The translations under genes and the position numbers were made by a program. Source: Sisyra terminalis (taxonomy: Eukaryota; Arthropoda; Insecta; Neuroptera; Sisyridae). Taken from it: DNA of 64,000 bases. The stretch is from assembly GCA_958496175.1 (NCBI GenBank), contig OY292280.1, positions 5,890,001-5,954,000 of the forward strand, read 5' to 3'. Within the stretch, counting starts at the first letter, position 1. Each line of letters starts with the position of its first letter. The notes beneath the pieces are model-generated. The model was not told the DNA's origin and did no database searches. It saw only the letters and a program-made list of their open reading frames with translations. Positions 1 to 12,699 of the stretch are shown piece by piece.

Positions 1-1480
1 CCGTAAAATTAAAAACTAGTAGCTACATTATATTTTGATTTTAATTTAGAACACTTTTCGTAACAAATGGCAAGTTAAACAGGAGATAAACGATTGCTTA
101 ATTGTAAATAAATAAGTGTAACAATGTTTATAAATATATAGTGGTGAGTATAAAATAAATTTTGTTTTAAAACACAAATCCAAAGAACCTGTCAATATAA
201 GTACATTAAAATGTTACAATTATCCAAGTTTCAGCTTTCTGTCATTTTATTTGCGAATAATTCGAAAAAGGCAATAAACAAAAAAAAAATTTTCTCAACA
301 ATGCGTGAACTAATTGGATTGTTATTTGGGTGTTTTATGAAAGTATATGAAGGCTATACTCTGAAAAAATAACAGCCATTAATCTTATGATTTCAAATGA
401 TTAATTGTAAGCTGATTTCTAAAAGTCAAATTATCACTTTTTCTTGAAAATAATTGCAAAGTGTAAGAAAATAATATTTAATTAAACATTTAGTTTGGAC
501 GATTAAATCAATCGTACAGTATGAGTTTAAATACATTTGTCACAGGAAAACGTCCAGGGATTTTGAAGTTTGTGTACTGTGACGTCATTTTAGTGCCGGG
601 GTGTTAATAGTTCATTTTTGGTATTCAATTTAACAATTTTTTTTCTTAGATATTTGATAAATCCAACTACTGAAAAAATATACATATAGATGTGTGATTA
701 AATCGAGTTGCTTATTCGAATAAAATGGTATAACAAATCCATGTATTCATAAGCAATTAGAGTTACTGAATATTTTGGGGAATTGTTTAGGTTTACATAT
801 ATCGACCGGTAGAATTTTTAGATAAATATTTGAAATTCCATTTGTTAAATTTGCTGTGAGAAAGTGAAAAAAAAAATTGTAATTTTGGCAGTTGGAAATG
901 GTATGTTGTCGAAAATTGTATTCAATTCATTACATATATAATACACCTGTGACATATTTGCTTTAACTTCAATTACGATTGAGGCAATTGAGTCCAAGGC
1001 CATCCAAAAATAATGACCATTTAGCACACGCCTGTTCCCAATGTGTTCACAACAAACTATATTTTCGTTTGGTATTTTATTTATTTAATGAGTGAAACTA
1101 ATGTCTTTGAAGCCTCAAACTTTCCGAAAAATAAAATAAACATTTCCAGCATACGTAATACATCCATCACAAAAGTGAAATTCCTTATGAAAATTTCTAT
1201 TGAAAGGGTTTAGCCGAATCAGTATGGGGACTTGGTCCCCAAATGGGAACCAATATCGAATTGTATAAATACAATTTATACATATTTTGCGATCGAATTT
1301 GTCTTTGATTTTGAGATATAGGCAAAAATGGCCGCCCGTATCGCTATTATTTAAAGAAATATATCTCAAAAACTAAACTACTTACTAAATTGTTTGAGAT
1401 TCCAGTGACGATTCCATTTTGCCAGTGACGATTATTGTTTATTTAATTCCTATTCTAATAAATAAGTAATTATCTTAATA
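1..1480. other. intergenic, no gene seen
   Basis: AT-rich sequence with only short chance open frames (60-84 codons, none with recognisable domains). No terminal inverted repeats or tandem structure were noticed. Confidence 0.5.
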
Positions 1481-1484
1481 GATG

Positions 1485-1645
1485 ATAAAATTCAGATCTC
1501 AGCTTTTAATAAATATTTTTTTTTTTATTGAATTTAAATTGAAAATATTACATTTTTGTGATTCAAGAAGCCTGATGAAGTTACAATACGTAACGAAACG
1601 TAGCTAATTTGAATATTAAAAAAAATTAAATAAAAAAAAAATCGA
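1485..1645 (+). repeat. dispersed repeat with hammerhead-like hairpin (type B)
   Basis: Shares GATGATAAAATTCAGATCTC with 51153-51172, and contains CTGATGA at 1572, a GTTAC/GTAAC stem and GAAACG. The same hairpin recurs at 3911, 10797 and 51249. Probably the end of a retroelement. Confidence 0.6.
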
Positions 1646-2086
1646 ATTGAACAGAAAATCCTCGCTAGCTTTCTTTTGACGTAGGTTTCCAATAATTTTT
1701 TTGTTTGACTGATACACCGGCTCGTGGAGGAACAATAAAAGTTTATAAATATACAAATATTTTAAATTGTTAAAAAGTAATACACAAATTTCAAAAACTA
1801 TCAATAAGATCTTCGAACTTCCGACTCATTAAATATACTATGACCGCGTCTTCAGCCATTTTTATAAAATACAATACATGTAATAATCGTTCAACACAAA
1901 TTATCCGCTAAATTTTTTTTAATGAATATTAAAATATGTTATTACACTTATTAAAACAATAATTTATAAATAATGTTGTATACTTACAAGTTAAAATGTT
2001 AAATGAATAGCAAAATTCATAGGTTCAAATCGATAATACAGCTTAGAAAACACAGAGGTAAAGTATAGAGGATTCGTGTTTGATCC

Positions 2087-2476
2087 CGTAACTTTTTCCG
2101 TAGCTCTTGTTATTTACGAGATAAATGCAAAAAAAATGCGAATTTTATGGAAAAATTAGGTTCAGTGGCCCGTACTACCTCACCGGTGTGAGTTACGACT
2201 TTGTCACAATGGGCACTTTTGTAGAGCGTTTAATTCTGAGAAAAAACCATCTTCGGTAAAAGCGATCCCATGAAATGCCGCTGAGATATAGAAATTTAAA
2301 AATAAAAAATCAGAGTTTCCGTGTATTTTCAAAGGGAAATCTTTGCACGTTTTGGTCGAGGACTTAAAATTAATATTAAGGGCTCAAACTTTCAGAGAAT
2401 TTTTGTTTTGGTATTTCCAACAAAATTTCACGATGGGACCTAAAAAAAAAAGTCAAAAAAAAAAATCACCCTAGTG
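2087..2476 (+). mobile_element. truncated hAT-type foldback, right half
   Basis: Matches the right arm of the complete elements at 11883-12690 and 29093-29898, and ends in the same terminus AATCACCCTA. The left half is absent. The region before (1650-2086) and the stretch 2480-3390 after it hold no gene. Confidence 0.75.
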
Positions 2477-3396
2477 TCTATACTTCGCAAGAGTATAGTA
2501 TATCAACAATTCAGGAGTACCAGTACCGCATTGATTCCCATTTGGCTATGCGAAGTTAAATAGCCCAAATTAACGATACATTATGTCCTGCGGAAAATTG
2601 GTGCCGGAAAAACCAAACCGGAAAATTGGTGCGATAGCACCTATGATCTTAAGGGCTGCAAATCTTAAGGGTTGGAAGTGATAATGTGATAATGTGTGGT
2701 ATTTATCGAAAACAGCAATCAAGTTGTAAATATTTCCCATGAAAAACGGAAAATATCGGAAACAAGCACAGCACCTCATTTTTATAGCTTCATAATGCCC
2801 CAAATAAAATAATAATATACGTTAATGGGGTCGTTAATGCGGGGCAAAGAAAACACTTCTTAATTGAAAAACAAAATATTTTATTTGAACAAGGAAATGT
2901 CGATTAAAACTTATTTAATAATCCATTAAATATTTACGGCTAAGATATTAGTCGGACCAGTTGGGAGATTAGTTACTAGAATTTTCGACATTGCCATTCG
3001 AAACTACTAAAAAAAAAATGAGAAAAAAAAGGGAAAATATCGAGTGGTTGTTATTGATGGACAGTTTAATGGATGTGGGTCTTGAAATTTTCCTCAGTTT
3101 ATAGCCAATAAAAGTATATAGACAATGCAAGTGCTTCTACTATTAAAAGTTACGGCTTTTCGGTAGCTAAATTAAAAATTAATATTGATCAACAATAAAA
3201 GTACAGAACTATATTACAATTTGTCTAAACCAAGCTTATATTCCTTCGAGATTATAAATACAAATCATTTTTTTCTAGTGTCCGACCGAAATTTGTTTTA
3301 ACGGCCGAAACTGAAACTGGCATATAAAATCATGTTTTCGTAGAAAAAAAAAATTAATCATAGTGTATTTACTTTTAAATTCTATAGGGATTCAAT

Positions 3397-3906
3397 ATAA
3401 GATTTTTTCGCTGACTTTGAACAGTTATACTGTGTATACAATATATAAGATATAACAATAAAAGTTGTTTTTGTTTAATATATATAATTGTAATAATACA
3501 ATTTAATATAATAATTTATACAAATCAGACCACAAACATAAATTTGAACAGAAGTTCAAACAAAAATATTCGTGACGTATTGCCCAGATACGTATTTCGA
3601 TTGCTAAGCAATCTTCATCAGTGGTCATCAAGTAGTTTGGATCACTCCGTACTGATTATTACTGATTATTAATAATCACTGTGATTTTTTTGAATCATCA
3701 CAGAGCAGTTACGAAGTGATCCAAATTACTTGATGACCACTGAGGATGATTGCTTGGCAATCGAAATACGTATCTGGGCAATACGTCACGAATATTTTTG
3801 TTTGAACTTCTGTTCAAATTTATGTTTGTGGTCTGATTTTTATAAATTATTATATTTAATTATACTACATAAATTGGACTGCAATATATCTTATATATTG
3901 TATACA
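3397..3906. repeat. head-to-head Penelope-like terminal palindrome
   Basis: Inverted repeat. The left arm runs from AAGATTTTTTCGCTGACTTT through a minus-strand hairpin motif at 3590-3620. The right arm has the plus-strand motif at 3740 (CTGAGGA, GATTGC/GCAATC stem, GAAA), then ATACGTCACGAATATT and TTTGAACTTCTGTTCAAA. The arms meet at about 3650-3710 in a short AT-rich spacer. Same structure as 41346-41748 and 62926-63545. Confidence 0.75.
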
Positions 3907-3990
3907 AAGCCTGATGAAGTTACGATACGTAACGAAACGTAGCTTATTTGAATATTAAAAAAATATTAAATAAAAAATAATCAATCTTAA
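3907..3990 (+). repeat. type B hammerhead-like hairpin segment
   Basis: CTGATGA at 3911, one A, stem GTTACG/CGTAAC with loop ATA, then GAAACG, directly abutting the palindrome at 3397-3906. It is followed by an AT-rich tail as at 1600 and 51280. Confidence 0.65.
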
Positions 3991-4155
3991 ACAACTTGAA
4001 TTGTCTTCTTATTATCTTAATAGTTAATACTGAAAAACTAAAAAAATAATTAATTAATTAATTAATTAGTCGTTTGTGAAAGTCAACTTTTCCCACAGTA
4101 AATTGAAAAATTTGTAATTACCAAGGCAACATCATAGATAATTCACAGTTAAAGT

Positions 4156-4425
4156 GTGCTTGGCAATCGAAATACGTATTTGGGCAATACGTCACGAATA
4201 TTTTTGTTTGAACTTCTGTTCAAATTTATGTTGGTGGTATGATTTTTATATATTATTATATTAAGTTTATATATTATTATATTAATTTTGTATATTATTA
4301 TATTACATTTCTATATTATAATGTTAAATTATATTACATAAATTGGACTGCAATATATTTTATATATTGTATACACAGTATAACTGTTGAAAGTCAGCGA
4401 AAAAATCTTATTTTGATGAAATTTC
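4156..4425 (+). repeat. Penelope-like terminal segment with 21-22 bp minisatellite
   Basis: Starts inside the hairpin (TGCTTGGCAATCGAAATACG) and continues to GTCAGCGAAAAAATCTTATT. Between 4235 and 4345 it carries several units of a roughly 22-bp repeat containing TATATTATTATATTAA. The copies in 63000-63110 and 63430-63500 differ in unit number. Confidence 0.65.
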
Positions 4426-4429
4426 TCAA

Positions 4430-6130
4430 TTATAAACTCCATCATGTATCCTGTTAATATTTGTCAGAAAAAAATCCCTAGAAAACTCCCTCTAAATATT
4501 GAATATTTATTGGTTGATGAAGATTAATAAATTTATGTTTTAATAGAATATATTGTTCCAATTCGATTTAATCTTCACACCATTTTTAATTAATTAATTA
4601 CTAAGAAAAATAGTTGAAAGAAAAAAATTTCTTTGAATTTGATATCCACTACTTTATGCATTGCATAAATGGTAAAATGCTTTTTTTTAACTCGATGGGG
4701 TTTGATTTATTATTAATAAAAATACGTGGGTCGAGTGTACTTTATCGAAATTTTTCAAATTCAAAGAATTTTTTTTAATAAAGCTGTAAAATTATTGTGA
4801 AAATTTGTAACGTTTTAGTGCATTTAACTCTATTTTTTTTTTGTTTTTTTAAAAATACTTACTTCAATTGTTTTCATGAATTTATTTCCGTCGCCGAAAA
4901 ATCAATATAACCAGTTGCACAAAAATTCAAACTATAATTATAGTATAAGTTATCATTATCATTCAACCTAATTACAAACTTATTCAATTAATTTCCGGCA
5001 AACATCTAAACACCAATGGAAACTAGAACTTTATGACACCCGCTTTTCCAACAACAAACTATGACAGTTTATGAAATTTTCCAAGAAAAACCGTTGGAAA
5101 ATTCGAAATTGTTTTCATCAATTCCAAAGTGATGAAATACGAGAACTTGTGTACCACATTGTTATCACTTTGCACAATTTCAAAAATGGGGTGGTTTTGG
5201 CGCGCTTTTTCTCCAACAATGGAAATTTGCGGAACTCCAACGAATGATGGCTTAAGAATAAATATGTTCTTGTTTGGTTTGATTTGGTAATGAAGACATT
5301 TAGTAGTTCATATTAAAAATAGATGGTAATTTAATCGCTCTAATAAAAATAAATTGCTCCATGTCAATATAACAGGAATGAAATAATTAAGAAGCCAGCC
5401 TTGGTTTGAACAACAACAAAAAAAAACAAATGAGGGGCGACTTTTGTTTATTAAATTTTTGTTTTTTTTTTTGTCTTTTGTTTTTCACTGTTGATATTTG
5501 GGGAAAAACCAAAGGAAATGCAGCAGAAAGTGAAAACGAATGATAGCGCGGTAACAGAAAAGCACACACAAAGCTTCAATATCTTGGAAAACTGAAATAT
5601 ATTAAATGTTAATTCATTCAAGCTTCTAGAACTAAAGGTAGTTCTCAAAGTGGAAACTTACGTTAGCAGAACACCATTTCCAGTCGGAAAAATCGATTTT
5701 CCAAGGTTAGCTCATTCTCTCGACAAACATCTGACAACACCTATGCATTCCACCTTGCTTCTATTATTAATATCAATATAATTTTCCATTTTCCAATATT
5801 GGCCATTTACGAATTGGAAAATCCAGTTTCGGACAACCAAACCCAAACAAAGCACACAAAAATCAATTTGAATGGAAAACTTATAATTATCGCACGCTTT
5901 TCTTTCTTTTTTTTTTTGGTATAAGTTTCTCACTCTTGACCATCAGAACATATTAACAAATCGAATAAATCAGGGTTTTCCCTTTTCACATCATTTTTTT
6001 TTCTCAAGAAATTTTCGCTATAATCAAATTAAATACAAAAATGTTCACTTTAAAATAAGTGGAGCTTTGTCCGGAATAGAACACTCGATTTAATCACTCG
6101 AGTAACTCGAATTATTCACTCGAGACTTCA
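4430..6130. other. intergenic, no gene seen
   Basis: No convincing coding region. Open frames at 5387-5933 are short and low-complexity. No mobile-element ends recognised. Confidence 0.5.
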
Positions 6131-6144
6131 CAATAACTATATAA

Positions 6145-7877
6145 TAGACTGAGCCAAAGATATTTTTTTTTGAAAAGTATATCGAAAATATTGTTCAAGG
6201 TGACAAAAAAAAATATCGGGAAGGTTTGAGCCCTTAATATTAATATTAAGAGCTCTATCATCTTTAATTTCGATTTTTTATTTGAGCTATAATTTTTGCG
6301 TCAATGTTGCCAAACTATCAAGATAAAAAAAAATCATCTGCACATATATTTGTAGAAAATTAAATTTCCTACAAAAAACGTCTCTTTGAAAATTTTTGTC
6401 AGACACGCCGTTTCCGAAAAATCAAGCTTTAAACTTTGATATAATTTTCAGATTTATCTTCTTTATTTTGGAATTTTGTAACTAACGAACAAATAAATAT
6501 ACAGAAATGAACAATATTGATTTTTTAAGGGAATTTAATGTTCTACAAAAAAAGTCTCTAAACGTTTTTACATAAAATCATTTTTTCAAAAGTTATTCAC
6601 AATTAAAGTTGAAGAAAAAATTAAATTATTGTTTTTTTCGTTGTTGTAACAATTATGAAAGAGGATTTTATGTAAAAACGTTACGAGACCTTTTTTGTAG
6701 AACATTAAATTATCTTCAAGAATCTATATTGTTCATTTCTATATATTTATTTGTTCTTTAGTTACAAAATTCCAAAATAAAAAAGATAAATCTTAAAAAA
6801 ATTATATCAATGTTTAAAGCTTAATTACTCGGAAACGGCGTGTTTGGCAATAATTTTTGTCTATCACTTATTTTTTGATTCTTCAATTATGAATACTGAT
6901 TAGACTAGGCCAAAGAAAAAAAGCATATTTTTTTTTAAAAGTATATCGAAAATATTGTTCAAGGTGACAAAAAAAAATATCCCGAAGGTTTGAGCCCATA
7001 ATATTAATATAGAGAGGTCTATCATTTTTAATTTCGATTTTTTATTTGTGCTTCGATTTTTGCGTCAATGCTGCCAAACTATCAAAGTAAAAGAAATTTA
7101 TCTGCACATATATTTGTAGAAAATTAAATTCTCTACAAAAAACGTTTCTTTGAAATTTTTTGCCAGACACGCCTTTTCCAAATAATCAAACTTTAAGCAT
7201 TGATATAATTTTTAGATTTTTCTTCTTTATTTTGGAATTTTTTAACAAACGAACAAATAAATATATAGAGGTGAACAATATAGATTCTTGAAGTTAATTT
7301 AATGCTCTACAAAAAAGGTCTCCTGACGTTTTTACCTAAAATAATTTTTCCAAACGTTATTCACAATTAAAGTTGAAGGAAAATTAAATTATTGTTTTAT
7401 TCGTTGTTGAACCAATTTTGAATGAGTGATTTTATATAAAAACGATAAGAGACCTTTTTTGTAGAGCATTAAATTCTCTTCAAGAATCTATATTGTTCAT
7501 TTCTATATATATATATTGGTTCGTTAGTTACAAAATTCCAAAATAAAGAAGATAAATCTAAAAATTAAATCAATTTTTAAAGCTTGATTATTCGGAAACG
7601 GCGTATTTGGCAAAAATTTTCAAAGATACGTTTTTTGTAGGGATTTTAATTTTCTATAAATATATATGCAAATGATTTTTTTTTATTTTGATAGTTTGGC
7701 AGCATTGACACAAAAATTAAAGCACAAATAAAAAATCGAAATTAAAGATGATAGACCTCTTAATATTAATATTAAGGACTCAAACTTTCCCGACATTTTT
7801 TTTTGTATCACCTTGAAAATATTTTTGATATACTTTTCAAAAAAAAAAAAAAATTGTAAATTTTTTGGCTCAGTCTA
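6145..7877. mobile_element. non-autonomous hAT-type foldback with TAGACTGAGCC ends
   Basis: Ends TAGACTGAGCC and GGCTCAGTCTA are inverted copies. The flanks CTATATAA (6137-6144) and CTAAATAA (7878-7885) match at 7 of 8 bases, as expected for an 8-bp hAT duplication. The interior is a long foldback, and the left terminus recurs at 6901 (TAGACTAGGCC), so the left arm is duplicated. No transposase frame. Confidence 0.8.
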
Positions 7878-7889
7878 CTAAATAATCAT

Positions 7890-9300
7890 TTATAAGATTT
7901 ATAAGATTTATAAGATTTCCCATTTTAATACGAAAGATAAGAGTTTTCTTGTGAGAAATAATTTAAGTGAAAAAGTGTAATTGGGAAAACTTTTCGACTA
8001 TAAAGCATCTTTTCATGGATACATATATGTGTGGGTTTATAAAAGTGAAGTAGTTGGTCGTTAAAATCCGAAAAACACTTGTTCGGTTTGATTAAAAAGA
8101 GGAAAAAGAGGAAAAAAGTTTTTCTCGGTGTTCTTCTAATGAATTTCTGTGATCGATTAAATGCTTATCAGCACAAAAAATATAAGAAGTTGAGTTAGTG
8201 GGATGTACAGAAGCTACTTGTACCCATGCTTTTATAAAATAGTTTTCTTTTTTCCCAATTATGCTTTTCATATTTAGACTTTGTCCATTTGAATAAAATT
8301 TAATTCACTAATCCGTTAACATTAATATATTTTGAGTAATTTTTGTAAAAAATATATAAAAGTGATATTCCTTTTTTACCCTCATAAATTTGTGCGCTAT
8401 CTTTTGAATAATAAGGGTTGATAATTATAACAGTTGATGACTTAATATGGAATGTCCCATATTTAGGAAAAATTTTCGTACTTTCACTAATCTCTTTCGT
8501 TTAATTTTGCTGTTCCCTTTTAGAGATTATCGATTGGAAAATTATAAGTTTCCCTGGTTTCACACGAAGGAGTTTCAGTCAAAAATAGCTGACTTCATAA
8601 TACATACTTTGTACAAATTCTGTAATTTATCATCGTTTTTTTTTTTTAATTCGAATCACGTTTTCCCTGTATGGTAACATGAAACATAATAAATCATTTT
8701 TATTTTCCTACAAACGAATTTTGGGTTTCAATTTCATTGTTCTTTTTTGTGTAACAAAAAAAATTAGGCTAAATTTTTATAGAATCAAGAATTAAAAAAG
8801 GATCAAGGATAATACTGCAGAATGTTATAAGGGTTGGTTTGACAATGTTATCGTTTAATTTTCTCCAGTGAGTTGGTGAGCGTTTCGACGCTCTCCCGGA
8901 AAAAAATCGGGACAACCCCACTTGAACTAGGACATATGAATGGCCTATATTTTCCCAAACAAAAAAAAAATATATGAAAATTCTTGTATTGTTTCCCTCA
9001 TTTCAAAAAGCTTCATTCTATACCAACTAAACAACAGTTTTCCATTTGTAAAACATAACAATTAACCATTGGAAAATCAAAAAATTCATTCTTTCGTAAC
9101 AAATACAATTTTTTGTACCACGCAAATTTTGTAGCACATTTTTCGTCAAAAAAATAATAACATTGCATGGTACTACAACGGACTAGAACCGAATGCATGA
9201 GATGCTGGACTATGACGTCATATCAAATTGGTTCAATGATATTTGATCCCTCGACAAAATATCCCCAAACAAGATGGTCGCTCTTAACAGGTAAGTCTTG
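7890..9300. other. intergenic, no gene seen
   Basis: AT-rich. The 76-codon frame at 8447-8677 has no recognisable domain. Nothing else identified. Confidence 0.5.
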
Positions 9301-9303
9301 AAC

Positions 9304-9458
9304 CAAGGTTTATAAAATACACAGGTGGCCTCATGGTGGCTATGTGACGTATCCAGAACAAATTCGTACATATCTTCAGACTGATTCAAATTTCAAAATT
9401 CTTTGTATGACGTCATTTTTTTTTCTAATGGAGCAACCTGTGTAATTTACAAACTTTG
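9304..9458 (+). mobile_element. 150-bp MITE (CAAGGTTTATAAA ends), copy a
   Basis: Begins CAAGGTTTATAAAATACACA and ends ATTTACAAACTTTG, with the internal marker ATGACGTCAT shared with the copy at 9468-9620. No coding capacity. Confidence 0.8.
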
Positions 9459-9467
9459 AGTGTTGGA

Positions 9468-9620
9468 CAAGGTTTATAAAATCACAGGTGGCCTCATGCG
9501 CCACCTGACGTATTCAGAAGAAATTCATACATACCTTCAGACTGATTCAAATTTCAAAATTCTTCGTATGACGTCATTTTTTTTTTCTAATGGGGCAACC
9601 TGTGTAATTTATAAACCTTG
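9468..9620 (+). mobile_element. 150-bp MITE, copy b
   Basis: CAAGGTTTATAAAATC to TTTATAAACCTTG. The flanks AGTGTTGGA and GGTGTTGGA match at 8 of 9 bases, consistent with the perfect 9-bp duplications of the copies at 19164 and 35142. A 94-codon frame running through it is incidental. Confidence 0.85.
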
Positions 9621-10248
9621 GGTGTTGGATCCGAATCTTCAAACTTTTGATATATTCGATCTACGAATTTTGATTTACTCTAAACTCAGTAAAAGCCTTG
9701 ATAATTATAAATCGATGGTAAATAAGAAAACAAATATCACCTAAACAAAACGATCCTACTAAAAATCCCGATAACAGAATATTTGACAAAACTATACTTC
9801 TTCCAGGACAACAAAGTAAACAATACCAATTTCCCCACGGTTGTTAGGACGACTATTTTCAAACAGCGTAATTCGCAGACGCGAACTTCCATTAGAAACA
9901 CTATAATGTTTTCTATTTCATTCTCTCGTTGGTTCAACCTTATAGATCTATATGTTTATCTCTTTTAACTGTCGCTTTTTCGTTTCAAGAAAAAAAAGTT
10001 TTCACTCATTTCAACTCACTTTTCGAACAAGTGATCCATGCTGTATTGATAAACAGTTAATTTATATTATATAATTTTTGTATAAATAGCCAATTTAATC
10101 TTTTATTTGAAAACCAGTAACTTTCCGTGAAATATTCACAGTCCTGACACAACTGATAAACGGCTAAAATTAGCAAATGAATGAAATCGAAATGACAGTT
10201 TAAACTAATACTGCAGCATATTATCCTTAGATTCCTTGTAATTATTAA
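9621..10248. other. intergenic, no gene seen
   Basis: Short frames only. 10110-10205 shares a segment (GTGAAATATTCACAG, then AACTGATAAA and GAAATGACAGTT) with 11360-11470, 26980-27065 and 39740-39850. Confidence 0.5.
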
Positions 10249-10878
10249 TAAAATAAACTTTTCAGGTTTTTTGTATCAATTTAATTAATTGTTTTTCAAT
10301 TCCGCTACGTTTCGTCACGTATCTTGACTTCCTCTGGCATCTAATCATTAAAATATTATACACATACAAAAACACATAGAAGATAATACTATATGCAATT
10401 TATAAGTTGAAAAATTATATGCAATTAAAATTAACACAAATGTCAATTTTATTTTAATTGCACAATAGCTCAAATAATTAACAAAATAAACATTAAAGTC
10501 AATACAACAATCAATTACAGGTTACTATCGTTACTATTAAGAATTGCTATAGTCAAAATTGTATTATGATTTAGTACACTATTCTTATATAGAATAATTA
10601 GTATAATTTAATCTATAATAGTTACGATAGTTACCTGTAATTGACTATTGTATTGGCTCTAATGTTTATTTAATTATTTGAACTTTAATCATTTGTGTTA
10701 ATATCAATTTTATTTATTTTTTCAAGGTATAAATTGTATATTGAATTATCTTTTATATGTTTATGTATATTTATAATATTTTTATGTATTAGATGCCTGA
10801 GGAAGTCACGATACGTGACGAAACGTAACAAAATTAAAAAATTAAATTGATACAAAAAAATCTGAAAACTTTATTTTA
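10249..10878. repeat. 600-bp palindrome with type B hairpin at both ends
   Basis: Left end AAATAAACTTTTCAGG with a minus-strand hairpin at 10300-10340. Right end has CTGAGGA at 10797, stem GTCACG/CGTGAC, GAAACG, then TCTGAAAACTTTATTT. The arms converge at about 10565, where TTACAGGTTACTATCG and CGATAGTTACCTGTAA face each other. It can fold into one long hairpin. Confidence 0.8.
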
Positions 10879-10953
10879 TATTAAAACTAATAACATGGTT
10901 GTTGAAATTGAAGCCAACAATTGTTACGTTTGTATTGCACTAAAATGAATGTA

Positions 10954-11174
10954 CAGTGTAATCTCACTAATCCGGCACTATTAATAACCGGAGGGTGCCG
11001 GATTATTGGAATGTTCGGATTACAGGATTATAGTAAAAAAATCTTAGGTGATGAATAAAATATTGCATTTCATAGAGCGCACAGGTATAGAGGGGCGAGA
11101 GAGGCGTGGGCGGAGAGTTTCGGATTATTGGACGTGGCGATCTATCGAAGTGCCGGATTAGTGAGATTATACAG
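10954..11174. mobile_element. pogo/Tigger-like MITE, 221 bp
   Basis: Left end CAGTGTAATCTCACTAATCC, right end GGATTAGTGAGATTATACAG, flanked by TA on both sides. The copies at 25668, 37605 and 38204 share ends and interior. The TA target and CAGT ends fit the pogo/Tigger group. Confidence 0.85.
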
Positions 11175-11179
11175 TATTT

Positions 11180-11880
11180 GAACTTTATATTTTTTGTCCT
11201 TGTCTTTGCAGCAACAAATACGATTTCTTATTATGTATTTTGATATTAAAAGTACTTTGTGATTAAAACTTTATCGTATTTTAGTATCAAAAATCTTATA
11301 ACTGGTATGCCAGTTTAGCCACTGAAAGCAGAGAATTATATCTTTTTTACTATTTTTGGAAGGTAGTAACTTGCTGAGAAATATTCAGAGGCTAACACTG
11401 ATAAAACTGATAAATAGCAAAATTTGCAATTGAATGAAAACGAAATGACAGTTGAAGCCAATGACAACAAACAGTTAGTTGAAAATTGAGAGAATTATTA
11501 TTATATTGGTATTACACTCACATGCTCACAGTTAACCGGAAAGTCGATTGATACATTATATTTTTCTATGATTGAAGAGACAGTTAAAACCAATGACAAC
11601 AATCAGTTAGTAGAAAATTAAGACAATAATTATTATATCTGTAATACTTTGACATGCATGTGTTTACACTGTTTTCGGTATTTGCTGCCATACATTTGCT
11701 TATTATATTGATATTAAATGGAAAATTACTGCTTATAATTTTATCATATTTTAGTTTTCACAAACTTCTAATAACTGATGTGTCATTTCAGGTATTACTG
11801 GATGATGCTCTGGCAGTGGATTGAAAACATTTTTTTAAATTATACCTATTAAAGAAGTATAACTTCTAACGTGCGTATAT
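11180..11880. repeat. dispersed repeat, unclassified
   Basis: Contains a segment with GAAAACGAAATGACAGTTGA shared with 26980-27090, and an end AAAACATTTTTTTAAAT shared with 27688. A hAT element follows directly at 11883. The internal part (11410-11640) has two partial copies. No coding signal. Confidence 0.55.
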
Positions 11881-11882
11881 AT

Positions 11883-12690
11883 TAGGGTGATTTTTTTTTT
11901 TTACTTTTTTTTTTGGTCCCATCGTGAAATTTTGTTGGAAATACCAAAAAAAAAAATTCTCTGAAAGTTTGAGCACTTAATATTAATTTTAAGTCCTCGA
12001 CCAAGACGTGTAAAGATTTCCCATTGAAAATACACGGAAACTCTGATTATTTATTTTTCAGTTTCTATATCTCAGCGGCATTTCATGGGATCGCTTTTAC
12101 CGAAGATGGTTTTTTCTCAGAATTAAACGCTCTACAAAAGTGCCTATTGCGACAAAGTCGTAACTCACACCGGTGAGGTAGTACGGCCCACTGAACCTGA
12201 TTTTTCCATAAAATTCAAAGCTTAATATCTCGTGTAATATTGATCTTCGCGATTTGGTCTACAAGACCTTTTGTGTAGGAAATCAAATTCTCTACAAGTT
12301 TTTTATTTATAATTTTTCTGTAGTTTTTGTTATTTACGAGATAAATGCAAAAAAACGCGAATTTTATGGAAAAATCATGCTCAGTGGCCCGTACTACTTC
12401 ACCGGTGTGAGTTACGACTTTGTCGCAATGGGAACTTTTGTAGAGCGTTTAATTCTGAGAAAAAAACATCTTCGGTAAAAGCGATCCCATGAAATGCCGC
12501 TGAGATATAGAAATTTAAAAATAAAAAATCAGAGTTTCCGTGTATTTTCAATGGGAAATCTTTACACGTCTTGGTCGAGGACTTAAAATTAATATTAAGG
12601 GCTCAAACTTTCAGGGATTTTTTTTTTTGGTATTTCCAACAAAATTTCACGATGGGACCAAAAAAAAGTCAAAAAAAAAAAATCACCCTA
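11883..12690. mobile_element. complete hAT-type foldback, 808 bp
   Basis: TAGGGTGATTTTTTTT at the left and AATCACCCTA at the right. Arms of roughly 330 bp mirror each other (GTGAAATTTTGTTGG against CCAACAAAATTTCAC). The flanks GTATATAT and GACTATAT match only partly. Open frames of 74-86 codons inside are repeated in other copies because the DNA is repeated, not because they code. Confidence 0.85.
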
Positions 12691-12699
12691 GACTATATA

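Noticed and set aside
3730..3942. Open frame through the terminal hairpin (similar frames at 63087-63281 and 28998)
   Set aside because: The repeated peptide (DDCLAIEIRIWAIRHEYF) follows from the repeated hairpin DNA. Copies are short, frame-broken and occur on both strands of palindromes.
12254..12478. 74-codon frame repeated at 24043 and, on the minus strand, at 29309
   Set aside because: Conserved because the hAT foldback is repeated. No recognisable protein family and no transposase motifs.
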